A stretch of 14,070 nt of DNA from Roseovarius sp. (lineage in GTDB: Bacteria > Pseudomonadota > Alphaproteobacteria > Rhodobacterales > Rhodobacteraceae). Both the position numbers and the translations under genes were made by a program. The notes below the pieces were generated by a model. It ran no database searches, had not been told where the DNA came from, and saw nothing but the letters and a program-made list of their open reading frames with translations. How positions within the stretch are numbered: the first letter of the stretch is position 1; the number at the start of each line of letters is the position of its first letter. Positions 1-5,814 of the stretch are shown one piece after another. The stretch lies in contig JALQUE010000197.1 in assembly GCA_023260815.1 (NCBI GenBank), forward strand, positions 1 to 14,070, in the 5' to 3' direction.

Positions 1-133
1 GCAATCGAGCGCCATTCGGAAACGAGGAATAGACATGGACTACGGCGTCAGAGGCAAGCACGCGCTCGGCGACGAGAGAGCCGACTGGCCCCGCGCCCGC
101 GCCTTTGCCGTTTGGGAAGAATTTGATCAGCAC
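1..133 (-). CDS. Relaxase (mobilization nuclease), N-terminal fragment cut by window edge
   Basis: This frame is open from a GTG at 133..131 to the window edge, about 44 residues. It begins VLIKFFPNGKGAGAGPVG, which matches the start I know from relaxases of alphaproteobacterial mobilizable plasmids (LIKFF.NG.G.GAGPV). Such proteins nick oriT and stay covalently bound to the transferred strand. The GTG overlaps the mobC stop by 7 bases (127..133), so translation is probably coupled to mobC. After about residue 26 (VLASDAVVHVYSSFPNG) the sequence no longer resembles the family as I remember it, so the gene may be rearranged or the homolog divergent. The catalytic Tyr and His motifs lie outside the window. 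Family assignment rests on the N-terminus and the neighbouring mobC only. Confidence 0.6.
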   Translation of the reverse strand, partial: MLIKFFPNGKGAGAGPVGSLVAERVLASDAVVHVYSSFPNGARL

Positions 134-585
134 CGCCGCGCCGCCTCAACTATCTGGGCAAGCTGGCGTTCGATCACCAACAGGCGGCGCGCGACGGTCA
201 GACTGTCGAGATCGGTGCGCCCCACCAGCATCGCACGGTTCAGCCAGCGCGCGATCTGGTTGAGGTTGCCGCCGATCCGTCCGACCGCCAGCACCAGCGC
301 CGGATCGACGCGCGGCACTGGCTTGCGTCGGCGCGCCTCGGTCAGGCCAAGCGCCTCGCGTAGGAGCGTCGCGGCGGGCAGGCCAGCGGCCTCGGCCTTG
401 GCGCGTAGGTCGGCTTTCTCAGCCGCCGTGCAACGGAAGACGAAGGTCTCCGTCAGCGGCTCCTTTGCGCGGGCTTTTCCCGCGCCGGTGGGGTTCGAAG
501 GGGAGGCTTGCCGCCCCTCGCAAGGTCCCGTGTCAGAAGCGCCAGCGTATGACATGGGTCGCCTTGCTGTTTCCTCAGACCGCAT
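127..585 (-). CDS. mobC: MobC-like plasmid mobilization (relaxosome) protein
   Basis: A 152-residue protein likely to help the relaxase assemble at oriT. Residues 43-82 (TETFVFRCTAAEKADL onward) look like a ribbon-helix-helix type N-terminus. Residues 103-116 read RIGGNLNQIARWLN, the signature of the MobC/relaxosome family (GxNLNQIAR). I chose ATG 585 because a purine-rich ribosome site (GGGAGAGAA) precedes it and because it overlaps the stop of the upstream HTH gene by 11 bases, typical of coupled genes. The same frame is open upstream to 720, but that extension lies inside the HTH gene and is Arg/Pro-rich. The first 40 residues are low-complexity and may be a linker. The order HTH protein, mobC, relaxase is usual for mobilizable plasmids of Rhodobacterales. 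Confidence 0.8.
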   Translation of the reverse strand: MRSEETARRPMSYAGASDTGPCEGRQASPSNPTGAGKARAKEPLTETFVFRCTAAEKADLRAKAEAAGLPAATLLREALGLTEARRRKPVPRVDPALVLAVGRIGGNLNQIARWLNRAMLVGRTDLDSLTVARRLLVIERQLAQIVEAARRC

Positions 586-1426
586 GACGGTTCTCTCCCA
601 CGGTTGGAGCAAAATCCTGCGGAAGACGTGACGCACGCTGCATCTGACGCGGCGCAAAGGACGTGATGCAGGGTGCGGACGCCGCGGCGCATGCGCCATC
701 CTGCGCCTGACGGATGACATCCCGCAGAAGACACAATTGCGCCTGCCATTCCGCGCTGTCCACCGGGGCCGGTGTCCGGGCCGGAAGCCAGAAGCCCAGG
801 TGATGCTCGTGCGGGGACAGGGGCAGGCTGCGTTCCAGCGTGGTCATGCCTTCCCGGGCCAGCCGTGCATCCCAATCCCGGACAAAGCAGATGCCCCTCG
901 GGACAAACACCAGGTCCGGGCGCGTTCCGCCGGATTGCCCTTCATCGGGCAAATCCGGCGCGGACGCGCGCCCTCGTTCTTTTCTAAGTTCTTGTTCTCT
1001 GTTCGGGGGGCGATCCTGTCCTCCTTTGCCGGACAGGTCTGTCCCGCTTTGCGGACAGGATTGTCCCCCTTTGGAGCGGCTAAGCGGGACAACCTTGTCC
1101 CCCTCCCGGCGGCGATCCGTAGCCCGTTTCAGGGCTGCTTCGGTCGGGCGGTAGCGCGAGGATTTCCCCTTATTGGTCCCGCGCTCCACGGTCATGTAGC
1201 CCGCCGCCTCGACCTTGTTCAGCGCCCGCTTCACCGATTTGGCGTGCTTGCCGATGGCCGCGCCTATGGTCTCGAAGGACGGGCGGCTCTCGCCGGTCTC
1301 ATGATCGGCATGGGCCAGCGCCAGGTAGAGCGCCAAGCGCAGGGCGTTATCGTCCAGCTCGTGGTCCGTGACCATCTCCAGCAGGTATTGCAGCTTGATC
1401 TTGCAGAAGGGGAGAAGCTCAGACAT
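575..1426 (-). CDS. Winged-helix/HTH plasmid protein (replication or mob-operon control)
   Basis: A 283-residue protein. Residues 1-90 form a predicted winged helix-turn-helix (LRLALYLALAH, then PSFETIGAAIGKHAKSVKRAL, then EAAGYMTVERG), like HTH_36 proteins on plasmids. A low-complexity linker follows at about residues 105-145, rich in repeated GGQ/GDK, CP and VP elements (for example KGGQSCPQSGTDLSG). The C-terminal part (about 165-240, PRGICFVRDWDARL and HHLGFWLP) has no domain I recognise. The start at ATG 1426 is preceded by a strong GGGAGGGG ribosome site 4 to 5 bases away. The gene sits just upstream of mobC and overlaps it. Annotations for such proteins vary between HTH regulator and RepA-like initiator, and the sequence alone does not decide. 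The linker is encoded by an array of DNA dyads listed separately. Confidence 0.72.
   Translation of the reverse strand: MSELLPFCKIKLQYLLEMVTDHELDDNALRLALYLALAHADHETGESRPSFETIGAAIGKHAKSVKRALNKVEAAGYMTVERGTNKGKSSRYRPTEAALKRATDRRREGDKVVPLSRSKGGQSCPQSGTDLSGKGGQDRPPNREQELRKERGRASAPDLPDEGQSGGTRPDLVFVPRGICFVRDWDARLAREGMTTLERSLPLSPHEHHLGFWLPARTPAPVDSAEWQAQLCLLRDVIRQAQDGACAAASAPCITSFAPRQMQRASRLPQDFAPTVGENRHAV
1016..1101. repeat. Iteron-like array of GGACA/TGTCC dyads inside the HTH gene
   Basis: Three inverted repeats occur in series. GGACAGGTCTGTCC at 1031-1044 has 6-bp arms. GGACAGGATTGTCC at 1053-1066 has 5-bp arms. GGGACAACCTTGTCCC at 1086-1101 has perfect 7-bp arms. A half site CTGTCC lies at 1016-1021. 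Centres are about 23, 22 and 34 bases apart. They encode the GGQ/CP-rich linker of the protein. They could be binding sites for that protein (autoregulation or an origin) or simply a repetitive linker. Confidence 0.55.
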
Positions 1427-1643
1427 CGGCCCCTCCCGCGATTGCGATCACGCCTGCAATCTTGTATCCATCTCTTGCAAACTTTTCGATTTGGCCGTTG
1501 ACGCGGGTGCCAGCCCAGTCAGCGGCCTTTCGATTTCTGGAACCTCTAGAACGGTTCGCCAGAGGCCCGAAAAGCCCAATCAAATCAAGGGGTGAGGTTT
1601 TCCGGTTCGCCAGCGCAAGCCGTTGATTTCCCTCACCCCGCAC
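1419..1643 (-). CDS. Possible small ORF upstream of the HTH gene
   Basis: A 74-residue frame from a GTG at 1643, ending in a TGA that overlaps the ATG of the HTH gene (ATGTCTGA). The C-terminus (QIEKFARDGYKIAGVIAIAGG) looks protein-like, while the N-terminal half does not resemble anything I know. No convincing ribosome site precedes the GTG. The overlap with the next start is the main argument for it. It may equally be chance in a GC-rich leader. Function unknown. Confidence 0.25.
   Translation of the reverse strand: MRGEGNQRLALANRKTSPLDLIGLFGPLANRSRGSRNRKAADWAGTRVNGQIEKFARDGYKIAGVIAIAGGADV
1552..1639. repeat. Short direct and inverted repeats upstream of the plasmid-type genes
   Basis: CGGTTCGCCAG occurs as a direct repeat at 1552-1562 and 1603-1613, 51 bases apart. 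GGGGTGAGG at 1589-1597 is the exact reverse complement of CCTCACCCC at 1631-1639. The stretch from 1427 to 1843 holds no confident gene, so this may be part of an origin, an oriT or a leader region. The repeats are short and chance is not excluded. In the rest of the stretch (1644-1843) I see only weak overlapping frames and no recognisable feature. Confidence 0.3.
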
Positions 1644-1843
1644 AGTCCTGCACGGCTCACCACTGAAATCACTGACTTAGCTGATTTTTCGAACAGCGCG
1701 CCGTCAAGAAAGCCCTCTCTGGGCTGCACTTGGGCTGCGTGTTTGGAGTGGGTATGAACGCTCACCAATGGACGAATCCGAACATGGATCACCCCTTCCG
1801 CCCCGCTGGCTGCGCACGCTTGGGGTTGGTGGTTCAGGGTTGC

Positions 1844-2011
1844 TGATCTGCCCCTCGAAATGTGGACCGTTTGAAGCTGGAGTATTCCGCTACGTTTTCC
1901 TGGCTGGGAGAGGCGTGGAACCGCATGAAAGCAAGCACGTTTTCGGACGCGCAGAAGGCGGTCATCTTGAAGCAGGGGGAGGAAGGCACGCCGGTCGCGG
2001 AAATCTGTCGC
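1844..2011 (+). mobile_element. IS3-family insertion sequence remnant (left end plus OrfA start)
   Basis: The frame from ATG 1925 reads MKASTFSDAQKAVILKQG, then EEGTPVAEICR. This is the N-terminus of IS3-family OrfA transposases (usual form MKxSxFxxxQKxFILKQxEEGTPVAEICRKAGIS). Homology stops at Arg29 (codon ending 2011), just before the expected KAGISQATYFNW recognition helix. After this the frame reads unrelated sequence. The upstream TGATCTGCCCC at 1844-1854 is a plausible left terminal end. The rest of orfA, all of orfB with the DDE catalytic domain and the right end are absent, so the element is inactive. It separates the plasmid-type block from the metabolic genes. Confidence 0.72.
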
Positions 2012-2041
2012 AGCAGGGCGGTCTCAACCGGTCGTTGCAGT

Positions 2042-2059
2042 TGCCTTGAGTTCAAGGCA
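2042..2059. promoter_or_regulatory. Perfect operator-like dyad upstream of the HAD hydrolase
   Basis: TGCCTTGAGTTCAAGGCA is a perfect inverted repeat with 8-bp arms around a GT centre, 59 bases before the HAD start codon. Its size and symmetry suit a dimeric repressor or activator site. The cognate regulator is not identifiable. Confidence 0.4.
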
Positions 2060-2074
2060 GACACTCCCGGACGC

Positions 2075-2086
2075 GACGGCGCCGTC
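2075..2086. promoter_or_regulatory. 12-bp perfect palindrome upstream of the HAD hydrolase
   Basis: GACGGCGCCGTC is self-complementary over its whole length and lies 32 bases before the HAD start. It could form part of an operator or a small leader structure. In GC-rich DNA such a palindrome can arise by chance. Confidence 0.22.
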
Positions 2087-2118
2087 CTTCGCTGGTTTCA
2101 AGGGGGGTCACCGCTGAG

Positions 2119-3003
2119 ATGGACAATGTCGCCACCATATTCGAGCGCTACGAGGCGGTTCGACATCGCTTGCCGATGGCAGACTGTGCGCCCGGCACGA
2201 CGACTATCAGCTCCTTGCTGGACATCGCCGATCATGCCGATGCTTTCATTTTTGATGCGTATGGCGTTCTGAATGTCGGGGAAAGCGCTATTCCGGGGGC
2301 GTCCGGACGCCTTGCCGACCTGCGCCGCGCCGGTCACCAAATTCGTATTCTGTCCAACGCGGCCAGTTACCATCATGATGACGCAACCGCGAAGTTCGAG
2401 AAGCTGTCGATGCCTGTCCGAGATAGCGAGATCGTCACAAGCCGCGATGCCACACTGGCAGCCCTAGAGACCCGGCTGTGGGGATGTATAGCCGCGGCAC
2501 AGGATGATCTATCGGACATTCCGGCTCCGACCCGCCGTCTGCTGGATGATCCTGCCTGTTACGATGCCGTGGATGGATTCGTGTTCCTGTCGACCGAAGC
2601 GTGGTCTGCGGCGCGACAGGATATTCTGGAAAATTCGCTGCGAAAGATACCAAGGCCGGTGGTGATTGCGAATGCCGACCTGGTTGCGCCCCGCGAACAC
2701 GGCTTTTCACTGGAGCCTGGGTATTTCGGTCATCTTCTTGCGGATCAAGGGGTTTCCGATATCCGCTTTTTCGGCAAACCGTTTCCCCAAGTTTATGAGA
2801 GGATAGAAGCGACCCTGCCCGGCATTCCGCGGGATCGGATCGTGATGTGCGGCGACACACTGCATACCGATATTCTGGGGGCGGCGGCACGGGGATGGAA
2901 AACCGTTCTTGTCGAAATGGACGGTCTTTTTTCAGGACATGACACGCCCAGGTTTTGCGACAGCGCGCAGATCCACCCGACATTCAGATTGTCGAGGATA
3001 TAA
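2119..3003 (+). CDS. HAD-superfamily hydrolase, subclass IIA (NagD-like, TIGR01459 type)
   Basis: A 294-residue probable cytosolic phosphatase with a Rossmann-like HAD core and a C2-type cap between motifs II and III. Motif I is FIFDAYGVLN (nucleophile Asp46). Motif II is RILSNAAS (Ser79/Asn80). Motif III Lys is in FFGKPFPQVYE (Lys220). Motif IV is VMCGDTLHTDILGA (Asp246, Asp251). The length suits the family. The residue two after the nucleophile is Tyr48, not the acid/base Asp of ordinary phosphatases. Tyr or Trp there occurs in this subfamily, and Tyr also in haloacid dehalogenases. The start at ATG 2119 follows an AGGGGGG ribosome site at 2101-2107, with somewhat long spacing. The gene stands alone on the plus strand between the IS remnant and the convergent operon. 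Substrate unknown. Confidence 0.8.
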   Translation: MDNVATIFERYEAVRHRLPMADCAPGTTTISSLLDIADHADAFIFDAYGVLNVGESAIPGASGRLADLRRAGHQIRILSNAASYHHDDATAKFEKLSMPVRDSEIVTSRDATLAALETRLWGCIAAAQDDLSDIPAPTRRLLDDPACYDAVDGFVFLSTEAWSAARQDILENSLRKIPRPVVIANADLVAPREHGFSLEPGYFGHLLADQGVSDIRFFGKPFPQVYERIEATLPGIPRDRIVMCGDTLHTDILGAAARGWKTVLVEMDGLFSGHDTPRFCDSAQIHPTFRLSRI

Positions 3004-3056
3004 GCAAGGTCAGGCCCAATTCTGCGCAACACCGCACCTTTGGCCATGGGCACTGA

Positions 3057-3818
3057 TCACGCGCTGGAAAGTGTCAGACTGACGTCCCCAAGCCCATCGA
3101 TACGACCCAGAACGCCACGGCCGGGACTGACCCAAGGCAACCCGTTGAGCGATCCTGTGATGACAACCTGTCCGGGCTGAAAACCGCCACAATGCGATCC
3201 GATATTGAGCGCGAACATGTGCAGCGTCTCGAAGGCGTCTCCACCCGGGACTTTCGCAACCCCATCCAAAAGCACCTCGTCCCCGGCCCTCAGATCGCCA
3301 CTGGCCCGCGTCACATCGACAGATGATCCCTTTGGCAGCGGTGTCCCAAGAACAAGTGCTCCGTTGATCTGATTGTCCGCCATTTTCAGGATGGGATCCG
3401 CCGAAGACGCATCCTCAAGCCGTGCGTGAACCAGTTCGATCGCTGGCAACAATTCGACAGACGCGCGCAGACGATCCTTGAAATCGGGTGCGGTTGGCGA
3501 CGGTAACGGCGCGGTCAGTCGATAGGCGTATTCCAGTTCGATGCCTACCTGAGCGTCACGCGGAAACGCGACTTCAGCATGAGACACCGCGATATCCTTT
3601 GCAAAGATCGGAGCGATCACGACAGGCGCCCCCGGCGGGCAGGCCACTTTGTAGCCTCCCACGGGACCGAACTCTGCGACAAGGCGTGTCTGCACATCGA
3701 ATGCCTGCGCACGGGTCAGACCGTGGCCCGCCTCCAACGGCACCTTGGGACCACCCCGCCGCGCCGAAGCCAGCAACTCAACCAGGTGATCCACGTCCGG
3801 GGTGGCGGCTTGGGTCAT
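3057..3818 (-). CDS. 2-keto-4-pentenoate hydratase / fumarylacetoacetate hydrolase family protein
   Basis: A 253-residue cytosolic protein of the MhpD-like branch of the FAH superfamily, whose members hydrate or decarboxylate 2-oxo-enoates using a bound divalent metal. Family marks are GGYKVA at 54-59, ELEYAYRL with candidate metal ligands Glu94 and Glu96, PAIELVHARLED with Glu128, ADNQINGALVLG at 147-158, and GQVVITGSLNG near the C-terminus. Full length for the family. It is last in the minus-strand operon, 5 bases after the CoA-transferase stop, so it should share a transcript with the TRAP and CoA genes. The exact substrate (2-hydroxypentadienoate, 2-oxohept-3-enedioate or another oxo acid) cannot be told. 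No other genes of aromatic meta-cleavage are in view, so a role outside aromatic degradation is likely. Confidence 0.8.
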   Translation of the reverse strand: MTQAATPDVDHLVELLASARRGGPKVPLEAGHGLTRAQAFDVQTRLVAEFGPVGGYKVACPPGAPVVIAPIFAKDIAVSHAEVAFPRDAQVGIELEYAYRLTAPLPSPTAPDFKDRLRASVELLPAIELVHARLEDASSADPILKMADNQINGALVLGTPLPKGSSVDVTRASGDLRAGDEVLLDGVAKVPGGDAFETLHMFALNIGSHCGGFQPGQVVITGSLNGLPWVSPGRGVLGRIDGLGDVSLTLSSA

Positions 3819-3823
3819 GGCAT

Positions 3824-5035
3824 TCAGGACGCGATGACGGCGCCAGCCGTGATCATCGCGTCAATTGCGGCCGCGTCATAACCTGCCTCGGACAGAACCT
3901 CGCGGCTGTGCTGGCCCAGAACGGGTGCCGCACTCCGGATCGAGGCCGGCGTTTCACTGAACTTCACAGGATGCCCCAGAGTTTTGACCGGACCTGCCCC
4001 TGGATGGTCCAACTCGACGATCATGTCGCGGGCCAAGGCCTGCGGATCAGCCTGCATTTCCAGAATGTCCAGCACCGGACCGGCGGGCAGGCCGGCCTTC
4101 TCCATCCGGTCAAGCCACGTTTCCGTGGTCGCGGTGGCCAGCTTTTCATTCAGGATGACTTCCAACTCAGCCAGATGCTGCATGCGGTCATGATTATTGG
4201 CAAAGCGAGGATCTTCGCCCAATTCGTGCGCGCCGATCACCTCGAGAAACCGCAACCAGTTTCGCTGATTGGCGGCCCCCACATTGATCCAACCATCCGC
4301 CGTGCGGAAAGACTGATACGGCGCATTGAGCGGATGGGCAGACCCAAGCGGACCGGGGGCAACCCCGGTGGCAAAAGCAATGGCGGACTGCCAATATGTC
4401 TGGGTTATCGCCGCCTCAAAAAGCGATGTATCAACCTTTTGCCCCTCACCGGTTTGCAGCATCCGCGCATAGGCCGCCGATACGCCCATGGCCGCGATGA
4501 TGCCGGCGGTGATATCGGAAATCGGGGCGCCGGGTTTTACAGGTGGTCGGCCCGGACCTTCGCCAGTAATCGACATCAACCCGGACATGCCCTGCGCGAT
4601 CAGGTCAAATCCGCCGCGTTGCGCATAAGGCCCGGTGCGGCCAAATCCCGAAATCTCGCAATAGATCAAACGAGGATTGAGGGCGCGCAACTCTTCATAG
4701 CCCAATCCAAGACGTTCCATAGTACCCATGCGGTAATTCTCGATCACTACGTCGGCTTCTTCCAGAAGGCGCCGCAGCGCCGTGACGGCTTCGGGCTGCT
4801 TGAGGTTGAGGGCGATGCCACGCTTGTTGCGGTTCATCATCATGTAAGCAGCGGATTCACCGTTTATCGCGGGCGGAACAAACCTGCGGCTGTCATCGCC
4901 ATCGGGCTTTTCCACCTTGATCACATCCGCGCCCATATCGGCCAGCATCAAGCCACAGACCGGGCCAGCCATGATATGCGCGAGTTCGATGACTTTCATT
5001 CCGGCCAGGGGGCCGGTTTCGGATCCTTTGGTCAT
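3824..5035 (-). CDS. CaiB/BaiF class III CoA-transferase
   Basis: A cytosolic enzyme that moves CoA from one acid thioester to another through an aspartyl-CoA mixed anhydride. Counting from ATG 5035 it has 403 residues, normal for the family. The N-terminus has GMKVIELAHIMAGPVCGLMLADMGADVIKVE, here split as KVIELAHIMAGPV and LADMGADVIKVEKP. NRNKRGIALNLK follows, and then GGFDLIAQGMSGLMSITG, where the Asp (residue 144) aligns with the catalytic Asp169 of formyl-CoA transferase. The start at 5035 forms an ATGA overlap with the crotonase stop and has GGACGGGA just upstream. An ATG at 5047 would add four residues. The acid substrate and CoA donor are unknown. Its position after the transporter and crotonase suggests it activates the imported acid or a downstream intermediate. 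Confidence 0.87.
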   Translation of the reverse strand: MTKGSETGPLAGMKVIELAHIMAGPVCGLMLADMGADVIKVEKPDGDDSRRFVPPAINGESAAYMMMNRNKRGIALNLKQPEAVTALRRLLEEADVVIENYRMGTMERLGLGYEELRALNPRLIYCEISGFGRTGPYAQRGGFDLIAQGMSGLMSITGEGPGRPPVKPGAPISDITAGIIAAMGVSAAYARMLQTGEGQKVDTSLFEAAITQTYWQSAIAFATGVAPGPLGSAHPLNAPYQSFRTADGWINVGAANQRNWLRFLEVIGAHELGEDPRFANNHDRMQHLAELEVILNEKLATATTETWLDRMEKAGLPAGPVLDILEMQADPQALARDMIVELDHPGAGPVKTLGHPVKFSETPASIRSAAPVLGQHSREVLSEAGYDAAAIDAMITAGAVIAS

Positions 5036-5805
5036 GTTCCCGTCCATTCCGGTTTTTGCTTGGCAAGGAAGGCCTCAAGCCCATGCCGGAAATCGTTACT
5101 CATGTAGCACATCTCGATCAGATCGGCGTCCTCGGCGCGGGCGGCGGCCTGCGTGCGGCGCATCGCCTCCTTGGTGGCGCGCAGGGTCAGGGGCGCCATC
5201 TGCGCAAGATGGTCGGCCAACGCCGCTGCGCGCGCCATCAACGCATCCTCATCGGGCAGGATTTCAGAGATCAAGCCACAGGCATGCGCCTCATCTGCTT
5301 CGATCAGGCGGGCGGTGAAAATCATTTCGCGCACGCGTCCGGCCCCCATCAAGGACGACAGCCGCGCAAGATTGGCCGCAGCAAGGCAATTGCCAAGCGT
5401 GCGTGCGATGGGGAACCCGAACTTGAGGTTCGAAGCCGCGATACGCACGTCACATGCCGCAGCGATCGCGGCACCGCCACCGGTACAGGCGCCGTTGATC
5501 GCCGCCACCGTGGGCAGTGGGCAGCGCTCCACTGCATCCAGCACCGCATCAATCCGCGCCTCGTAATCCAAGGCGTCTTGCGCTTTGTCAAAGGCCCGAA
5601 ACTGGGTCATGTCGGTGCCAGCGGCAAACGCCTTGCCGCCGGCACCCGACAGAACCACCGCCCGCAGAGTACCATCCGTTGGGACAGTGCGGCACAGGTC
5701 CGCAAGCCCCTCGTACATCTCGAAGGTCAGGGCGTTGCGGGCTTGCGGTCGGTTGAACTCGATCCACAGGGTATGCCCGCGAATCTCATGGGTCAGTTCG
5801 GTCAT
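5032..5805 (-). CDS. Crotonase-fold (enoyl-CoA hydratase/isomerase family) protein lacking both hydratase glutamates
   Basis: A 257-residue cytosolic crotonase-superfamily protein acting on an acyl-CoA. The oxyanion-hole elements are present: AAGTDMTQF (61-69) and GACTGGGAAIAAACD (105-119). The C-terminal trimerisation region (APLTLRATKEAM) is normal. Aligning by eye to rat mitochondrial enoyl-CoA hydratase, Glu144 (GGCELAMMCD) corresponds to Ala113 and Glu164 (FGQPEILLG) to Ile133 in FGFPIARTLG. With neither catalytic glutamate, plain alkene hydration is doubtful. Isomerase, lyase, decarboxylase, thioesterase or racemase-type chemistry is possible. The gene starts 9 bases after the dctM stop (AAGGGG lies there as ribosome site) and overlaps the CoA-transferase start, so it is firmly in the operon. 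Confidence 0.85.
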   Translation of the reverse strand: MTELTHEIRGHTLWIEFNRPQARNALTFEMYEGLADLCRTVPTDGTLRAVVLSGAGGKAFAAGTDMTQFRAFDKAQDALDYEARIDAVLDAVERCPLPTVAAINGACTGGGAAIAAACDVRIAASNLKFGFPIARTLGNCLAAANLARLSSLMGAGRVREMIFTARLIEADEAHACGLISEILPDEDALMARAAALADHLAQMAPLTLRATKEAMRRTQAAARAEDADLIEMCYMSNDFRHGLEAFLAKQKPEWTGT

Positions 5806-5814
5806 GACGGCCCC

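Noticed and set aside
737..1501. A 254-residue plus-strand frame opposite the HTH gene
   Set aside because: The minus-strand frame has an HTH, a strong ribosome site and overlapping neighbours. The plus frame has none of these.
1580..1792. A 70-residue minus-strand frame ahead of the plasmid-type genes
   Set aside because: No ribosome site or known domain, and it overlaps another weak frame. Kept only as part of the repeat-bearing leader.
1768..2049. A 93-residue plus-strand frame across the IS remnant
   Set aside because: The frame carrying OrfA homology is a different one, starting at ATG 1925. This frame is Gly-rich without homology.
3488..5107. A 539-residue open frame on the plus strand
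   Set aside because: It lies antisense to the hydratase and CoA-transferase genes, has no recognisable domain, and is the expected shadow of GC-rich coding DNA.
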